Shown here: positions 58,468 through 64,000 of the stretch, piece by piece | How the letters are laid out: every line of letters starts with the position of its first letter | How positions within the stretch are numbered: the stretch's first letter is position 1 | Assembly (NCBI GenBank): GCA_034440615.1 | Contig: JAOTOM010005098.1 | Span: 335,001 to 399,000 of the forward strand | Reading direction: 5' to 3' | Length of the DNA: 64,000 nucleotides | Source of the DNA: Ashinkailepas kermadecensis | Lineage: Eukaryota > Arthropoda > Thecostraca > Neolepadidae | The notes under the pieces: model-generated | What the model was told of the DNA's origin: nothing | The model's input: only the letters and a program-made list of their open reading frames with translations | The model's database searches: none | Translations under genes and position numbers: made by a program

Positions 58468-59202
58468 GTTCCGCCCTTCAACAATACTGAGCAACATCGA
58501 CTCTCACGCCACAATGGTGTAGGTGAAATTCACGGTTGCAGATGCATTCTTTCCATTAAACGCCCATAAGAGTAATGTTCTGAAACAATATCGAGAAAAC
58601 CTGTCGGGCTCAACTTCAGTGGTGGCGGAACTCATGCCAGGCACATCGCCTTTCGCTTCAAATATGACAATCTACCTGTAACTTTGGCGTTGGGGCCCAT
58701 TAACATTCAGGGAACGGTCCGCGCCCACAAACGCGCCCCGTCACTGAATGTCGGGCGGTCGGGGACGGGCCGCGGGCCGCGGGGCCCGCCGCCTATGGTG
58801 GAAAATAGTTTCATAAGCCAATACGCAAAGTAACAATATGCGCAATATATCACCGTAAGTGGCAATGCAATTGACGTCTGAAGGCAAGCTAACTTTCATA
58901 AATGCACTTCGCATCATATTTTATGGAGAAAGAGCCTCATAAATTGTAACTATATTCTTCGCGCACACACTAGTGAACATCCGGGCGCGCTTGTCGCGGG
59001 CGCATATTTCAGAGTCCTTGAATGGCACCAGGAACCTTCCTGTTTTCTTTCTTTTCTGGAGATCCCCCGATGTCCGCATTAACATTGCGTCTGACGCCTA
59101 ACGACGACTCAACTGAGTCATGGTAGCCAGTCGTTGAGCCGCATACTGGTAGGAGAATGACGTGGTGACCTCAGGTCACTCAGCGTCCTGTGCTGTCCCC
59201 AG

Positions 59203-59363
59203 GTCACCGCAGGCGGGCGTGGTGGCCTCGGGTCACTGGTCAGAGGCTCGGACGGTGGAGCCATGTCGGCACATGTGTCCCCAGCTGGCCGGCGGCTGCA
59301 TCGCGCCTCACCTATGGTGTGACAACGTCCCACACTGTCCGTCAGGCAGGGACGAGGATCCAG
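59203..59363 (+). CDS. CUB-LDLa transmembrane protein, visible exon 5 of 6 (LDLa module)
   Basis: Acceptor GTCCCCAG ends at 59202. The first base completes Arg with exon 4 (AG+G). Donor GTATGT starts at 59364, leaving one base. The product contains an LDL-receptor class A repeat: CRHMCPQLAGGC, LWCDNVPHCPSGRDEDP. The expected sixth cysteine is supplied by exon 6 (DIC), which confirms the junction. The CD...D..DE calcium-binding residues are largely kept. LDLa modules bind ligands in a Ca2+-dependent way next to the membrane. Confidence 0.92.
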
Positions 59364-59665
59364 GTATGTCGCTCTCGGATAGCGTCCACTGGTAGGACGA
59401 GGATCCAGGCCTGTCGTTCTCGGATAACGCGCCCTGTTAGGACGAGGATCCAGGTCTGTCGTTCTCGGATAGCGTGCCCTAGTGGGACGAGGATCCAGGT
59501 CTGTCGCTCTCGGATAGCGTGCCCTGTTAGGACGAGAATCCAGGCCTGTCGCTCTCGGATAGCGTGCCCTGGTAGTACGAGGATCCAGGTCTGTCGCTCT
59601 CGGATAGCGTGCCCTGTATGGATGAGGATCCAGGTCTTCCGTTTTCGGGTAACGTGCTTGTATGT
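59351..59665 (+). repeat. 45-bp tandem array copied from the exon 5 end and its donor
   Basis: Seven units of GACGAGGATCCAGGTCTGTC followed by GCTCTCGGATAGCGTGCCCTG. The first unit overlaps the last 13 bases of the exon and the real donor (CAGGTATGTC). Later copies have CAGGTCTGTC or CAGGCCTGTC, so most keep AGGT but lose the donor consensus. Confidence 0.93.
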
Positions 59666-59669
59666 CCAT

Positions 59670-60639
59670 TTCGTGCAGCCTCGTACTTATAGTGTTTTTT
59701 TTTGTCTGCGATCTCTAGAATATCCTGATGGTGAAGGACGTGGGGAAGTCATTGTGCTCATTGCATGAAATACGTCACTGGAAGTATACCTTGCCCGGAG
59801 GAAAATACCCACACATGGAGAAAGCGCTGGGACTGGAAAGCTTCATATATTTTGGATCATTTTCCAGATAACAAAACTGCCCAGCCTAGCCGTTAAATGA
59901 TTCAAACCTTGAATATTGCATTGCATATATATATATATATATTCATGACTTGAAAGAGAAAGAAATGATTGCTGAACTAAACTGACAAGGACGCAGACGG
60001 AGACATCCAGACTAATTATGTGTGTGATCATGATATCATGCCAGATTTCGTGCTGTCGTATCCATGTTTATGGTTGTGCCCTTGAGCGTGCGTGCATGTG
60101 GGGCTGTCAGCACCTGAGCTGTGAGTCGCTCCACTACTCATCCTATCTCGAGTCGAAAATACGAAACAATGTCGACAATCGCGTGTTTAAGGTGCATGAG
60201 CATCGATAACTGGATACTTGTCCACGGTGTTGATATCTGCCTGGACTATGTATTCTGGATCAAAGAATAGCACTTGCAACTGGCGAGGTTACATGCAATT
60301 GGGTAAAGGAATAACAGTTGCCGGGTGACGCGTTGGTAATTGAGACTGCTGACCGTGACATTTTGCGTTGCTAGCATTTGCACGGCTGTCATAGATGCAG
60401 TAGCTATCGACATGTGACGTTTGTGCACCACCGTAACGTTTGACCGACCTGGCTCCTATCAGCTGTCAAAATGTCACGATGTTGCATCTGGGGCCCGTTT
60501 GACCGGGTATGAGTGTCACATCACCCGACACAGAGCCCATCTGACGGGGTGCGGGCTCTTGACCGGACGCGGGCTCAACTAATCTCGTGCAGGCCACATA
60601 TAGCCAGGCGGGGCTCATCTGACCTGATCGGTGTCAACT
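59670..60639. other. No gene recognised (intronic)
   Basis: Contains a short (TA)n at about 59926-59942. Nothing coding is supported. Confidence 0.45.
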
Positions 60640-61262
60640 GACCGCCCTCGAGCCACCAGTTGACCTGGCGCAGTCCCATGCGGCTATGCTGGGGTGCATC
60701 GCACCGGGTCCATGTGACCGGGACCCCCACCATGTGACCGGGACCCCCACCATGTGACCGGGTGCGGGTCCATGTGACGAGGTGTGGGTCTACGTGACCG
60801 GGACCCCCACCATCTGACCGGGTGAGGGTCCATGTGACGAGGTGTGGGTCTATATGATCGGGACCCCCACCATCAGACCGGGTGAGGGTCCATGTGACCG
60901 GGTAGAGTTCACGCCGCCGGGACCCCCACCGTCTGTCGTCATACTGGCTTAATCCCACCTCCCGCGCCACAGCCTCTTGGCTACGTCCCTGGGTCCATGT
61001 GACCGAGACCCCCACCATCTAACCGGGTGAGGGTCCATGTGACGAGGTGTGGGTCTATGTGACCGGGACCCCCACCATCTGACCGGGTGAGGGTCCATGT
61101 GACGAGGTGTGGGTCTATGTGACCGGGACCACCACCATCTGATCGGGTGAGGGTCTATGTGACCGGGTAGAGTTCACGTGACCGGTACCCTTCACCATCG
61201 AACCGGGTGCGGGTCTATGCAACCGGGTAGAGTCCACGTAACCGGGACCCCACCATCTGACC
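60640..61262 (+). repeat. About 60-bp array upstream of exon 6
   Basis: Units combine GTGACCGGGACCCCCACCAT, CTGACCGGGTGAGGGTCCATG and TGACGAGGTGTGGGTCTA, in about nine copies with shuffled sub-units. It stops about 45 bp before the acceptor of exon 6. Confidence 0.9.
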
Positions 61263-61308
61263 GGTGACGTCACGCCCGTCTGACGTCACGCGCCGTCTCG
61301 GCCGGCAG

Positions 61309-61487
61309 ACATCTGCCACCGATGGACGATCCCGTGGCTGTACCTGGGCGTGGGCGCGTCGGCGCTCTTCATCGTCGTCGTGCTGCTGATCGCCGCCCTG
61401 GTGCACCGCAAGCAGAAGCGGCCGGCGGCCGTGGCGGCGCCGCGCGTGCTGGCGCGCGACTGTCACGAGAAGCGGCACACGGACGAG
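61309..61487 (+). CDS. CUB-LDLa transmembrane protein, visible exon 6 of 6 (membrane helix and tail start)
   Basis: Acceptor GGCCGGCAG ends at 61308. The two entry bases complete Asp with exon 5 (G+AC). The product begins DIC, giving the last LDLa cysteine, then HRWTIPWL and a transmembrane helix YLGVGASALFIVVVLLIAAL, followed by a basic stop-transfer HRKQKR and a cytoplasmic segment ending RDCHEKRHTDE. Donor GTGAGT starts at 61488 in phase 0. Reading through the donor would add 31 residues before TGA at 61581-61583, a possible alternative end. Later exons are expected beyond the window. Confidence 0.9.
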
Positions 61488-61648
61488 GTGAGTCCGCCGC
61501 CCATCACGACGGCAGGCGAGGTCGTCACGACAGGTGAGTCTGCTGACGAAGACGACGGCAGGCGAGGTCGTCACGACAGTTGAGTCTGCCGCCCAACACG
61601 ACGCAGGCGAGGTCGTCACGACAAGTGAGTCTGACGCCCAACACGACG
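61488..61648 (+). repeat. About 46-bp donor-containing array after exon 6, left part
   Basis: Units of GAGGTCGTCACGACAGGTGA, GTCTGC(C/T)G, then CCCAACACGACGGCAGGC. The exon end and its GTGAGTCCGCCGCCCA context align with the first unit. Interrupted at 61649 by a transposable element and resumed at 63327. Confidence 0.92.
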
Positions 61649-63326
61649 CGTTAGGCGTCAGACGCAATGCTACTGCGGACATCGAGGGGATCTCCAGTAA
61701 AGAAAGAAAACAGGTGCCATTCAAGAACTCTGAAACATGCGCCCCCGACAAGCGGTCCCGGATGCTCACTGGTGTGTGCGCGAAAAATATAGTTACGATT
61801 TGTGAGACTCTGTCTCCATAAAATATGATGCGAAGTGCATTTATGAAAGTTAGCTTGCCTTCAGAAGTAAATTTTATAGCGACTTGCAGTGACCTATTGC
61901 GCATATTGTTACTTTCCGTATTTCCTTTCTGAACTATTTTCCACCATAGACGGCCGGCCGCCGGCCGCCTCCGGCCCGTCACCAACCGCCCGCCATTCTA
62001 ACATGGCGGGGCGCGGGATTCCTATTCCCTGAATGTTAATGGGCCCCAACGCCAAAGTTACAGGCATATTTTCATATTTGAAACGATAGACGATGTGCCT
62101 GACATGAGTTCCGCCACCATTAGAGTTGAGGCCGACAGATTTTGGCGAAGTTGTTTAAGAACATTACGCTTATGGGCGTTGAAGGGAAAGAATGCATCTA
62201 CAACCGTGAATTTCTCCTACACCATTTTGGCGTGTCAGAGCCGATGTTGCTTAGTATTATTGAAGGGCGGAACTTTACTTTCTATCGTGCCACCGCTCGG
62301 CGGCCCTACGGATCCTCTAGGCAGCAACCGTCGGCGCTTGACATGCATCGAGCCATGCCAGAACGTCAATAATGTCACAAAGCTTCATGTCAAAAGGTAG
62401 AAAGTAACAGGGTTAGACATCTATAAAAGTAGTCGAGTATGGCATCAAAGGGATCTGATTTTATGCCGGTTTATTTGAGACCATTGGAAATTAATTCGCT
62501 AATGTAGAACATCTGATATACAATTAAAAGTAATACAATGTGATTATTTGAGACACAAATCCTGGAATTGAGTGTAAAAATACGAGGGTTAGATATCTAT
62601 AAAAGTAGTCGAGTAAGGCATCAGAAGGCAGCGGATTTTATGCCGGTTTATTTAAGACCATTGGAAATTAATTCGGTAATGTAGAACATCTGATATACAA
62701 TTTAAAGGAATATAATGTGATAATTCGATATGGAAATCCTGGAATTGAGTGCAAAAATGACACGGTTAGAAAACTATAAAAGTAGTCGAGTATGGCATCA
62801 TAAGACAGCGGATGTTATGCCTGTTTATTTAAGACCATTGAAAATTAATTCGGTAATGTAGAACATCTGATATACAATATAAAGTGATACAATGTGATAA
62901 TTTGGGACACAAATTCTGGAATTTAGTGCAAAAGTGACAGGGTTAAACCTTCATGGAAGTTATTCATGATGATATAAAAATGTAGCACGTTCGATTTTCG
63001 TTTAGCTAAGAACATTGGAAATTGTCAGGACGTCACACAGAAGATGTATAACACGTGTTTATCACAAGATGTTGAGTGACCAATTGCTCCCATTTCACTT
63101 TAAGGGCAAAGTGACAGGGTGAAATGATTTGATAATAAAACGAACTACACATCATAAGAGAGCTTGTTTCAATGTTGTTCAAATTGGACCATTGGAAATT
63201 ACTTGCACCTCGTCTAGAAACCAGAATATAGCATTAATAAAAGCAAGCCCACTCTGGTGGTGTTCCTTCACAAACCGACCACCAGAGCGGCGCCACCGGT
63301 ATTATGTCCGCTTATGACGCCTAACG
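61649..63326 (-). mobile_element. TIR element with internal satellite, copy 2 (inverted)
   Basis: Same family as 56392-59103 in the opposite orientation, with CGTTAGGCGTCA and TGACGCCTAACG at its ends. It has about three satellite units instead of five to six, lacks the nested hAT-like insertion, and keeps the subterminal hairpin at 63252-63287. It splits the donor-containing array behind exon 6. Its target duplication is too short to resolve within the GC-rich array. Confidence 0.87.
62405..62985 (-). repeat. 178-bp satellite inside the TIR element, about 3 copies
   Basis: TTTATTTGAGACC-type landmarks recur at about 62468, 62646 and 62825. Reverse complement of the satellite at 56690-57675. 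Confidence 0.88.
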
Positions 63327-64000
63327 GGCAGGCGAGGTCGTCACGACAGGTGAGTCCGCCACCCAACACGACGCAGGCGAGGTCGTCACGACAGGTGAGT
63401 CTGCTGGCGAACACGACGGCAGGCGAGGTCGTCACGACAGGTGAGTCTGCCGCCCAACACGACGGCAGGCGAGGTCGTCACGACAGGTGAGTCTGCTGAC
63501 GAAGACGACGGCAGGCGAGGTCGTTACGACAGGTGAGTCTGCCGCCCGCCGAACACGACGGCAGGCGAGGTCGTCACGACAGGTGAGTCTGCCGCCCAAC
63601 ACGACGGCAGGCGAGGTCGTCACGACAGGTGAGTCTGCTGACGAAGACGACGGCAGGCGAGGTCGTCACGACAGGTGAGTCTGCCGCTCAACACGACGGC
63701 AGGCGAGGTCGTCACGACAGGTGAGTCCGCCGCCCAACACGAAGGCAGTCGTGGTCGCCACGGCAGGTGAGTCTGCTGACGAAGACGACGGCAGGCGAGG
63801 TCGTTACGACAGGTGAGTCTGCCGCCCAACACGACGGCAGGCGAGGTCGTCACGACAGGTGAGTCTGCTGACGAAGACGACGGCAGGAGAGTTCGTCACG
63901 ACAGGTGAGTCTGCCGCTCAACACGACGGCAGGCGAGGTCGTCACGACAGGTGAGTCTGCCGCCCGCCCAACACGACGGCAGGCGAGGTCGCCACGACAG
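63327..64000 (+). repeat. About 46-bp donor-containing array after exon 6, right part
   Basis: About fourteen further units, nearly all with CAGGTGAGTC, running off the window edge. Two alternating variants are seen (CTGACGAAGACGACGG and CCGCCCAACACGACGG). Confidence 0.95.

Larger units (their letters stand above)
56392..59103 (+). mobile_element. TIR element with internal satellite, copy 1 (with nested hAT-like MITE)
   Basis: Bounded by CGTTAGGCGTCA and TGACGCCTAACG. It matches, in reverse orientation, the element at 61649-63326 along most of its length. The order is terminus, an 11-bp-stem hairpin (CTCTGGTGGTG, 56431-56466), an AT-rich region, about five to six tandem 178-bp units (56690-57675), a unique part interrupted by a 659-bp insertion, then a GC-rich terminal part. 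No transposase. It occupies most of intron 4 of the host gene. The architecture (hairpin plus core satellite) recalls pearl/CvA-like and Helentron-derived elements, but full TIRs argue for a cut-and-paste type. Unclassified. Confidence 0.85.

Overview
This is a eukaryotic, almost certainly animal, window. It has long introns, GT-AG splice sites with phase-consistent exons, tRNA-derived SINEs, several LINEs, a Penelope-like element and many minisatellites. A short CCTAA/TTAGG tract beside one exon and a CUB-LDLa membrane protein point to an arthropod. The very GC-rich exons in a minisatellite-rich background would suit a crustacean such as a barnacle, but that placement is inference.

The main host gene lies on the + strand from about 24.5 kb to beyond the right edge. 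Six internal exons were assembled by hand: 24482-24683, 25584-27343, 42300-42520, 55907-56058, 59203-59363 and 61309-61487. All five junctions keep phase, and one of them completes the sixth cysteine of an LDL-receptor class A module. The 891 visible residues encode several CUB or CUB-like modules, one LDLa module, a transmembrane helix and the start of a cytoplasmic tail, an arrangement like Drosophila Culd. The first and last exons were not found. A second, intronless host gene at 44825-45562 sits on the same strand inside the 13.4-kb third intron. It encodes a secreted protein with a PAN/apple-like segment and a C-type-lectin-like domain.

Layout: 1-24.4 kb is non-genic. It holds 24-, 15-, 25-, 36- and 32-bp minisatellites, long (TA)n tracts, a 750-bp inverted repeat, a decayed Penelope-like element with inverted terminal repeats and hammerhead-like remnants, two copies of one SINE family, and TIR elements. 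From 24.4 to 64 kb the CUB-LDLa gene is spread among a 5'-truncated LINE (37.1-39.1 kb), a two-ORF LINE (47.6-51.96 kb), a minus-strand LINE fragment (52.5-53.1 kb), TTAA-flanked MITEs, two copies of a second SINE family, and two inverted copies of a TIR element carrying an internal 178-bp satellite.

The most unusual pattern is that exons 3 to 6 of the CUB-LDLa gene each touch a tandem array. At exons 3, 4 and 5 the array unit clearly contains the exon end and splice site. At exon 6 it contains the GTGAGT donor context. The introns therefore begin or end with many decoy splice sites.
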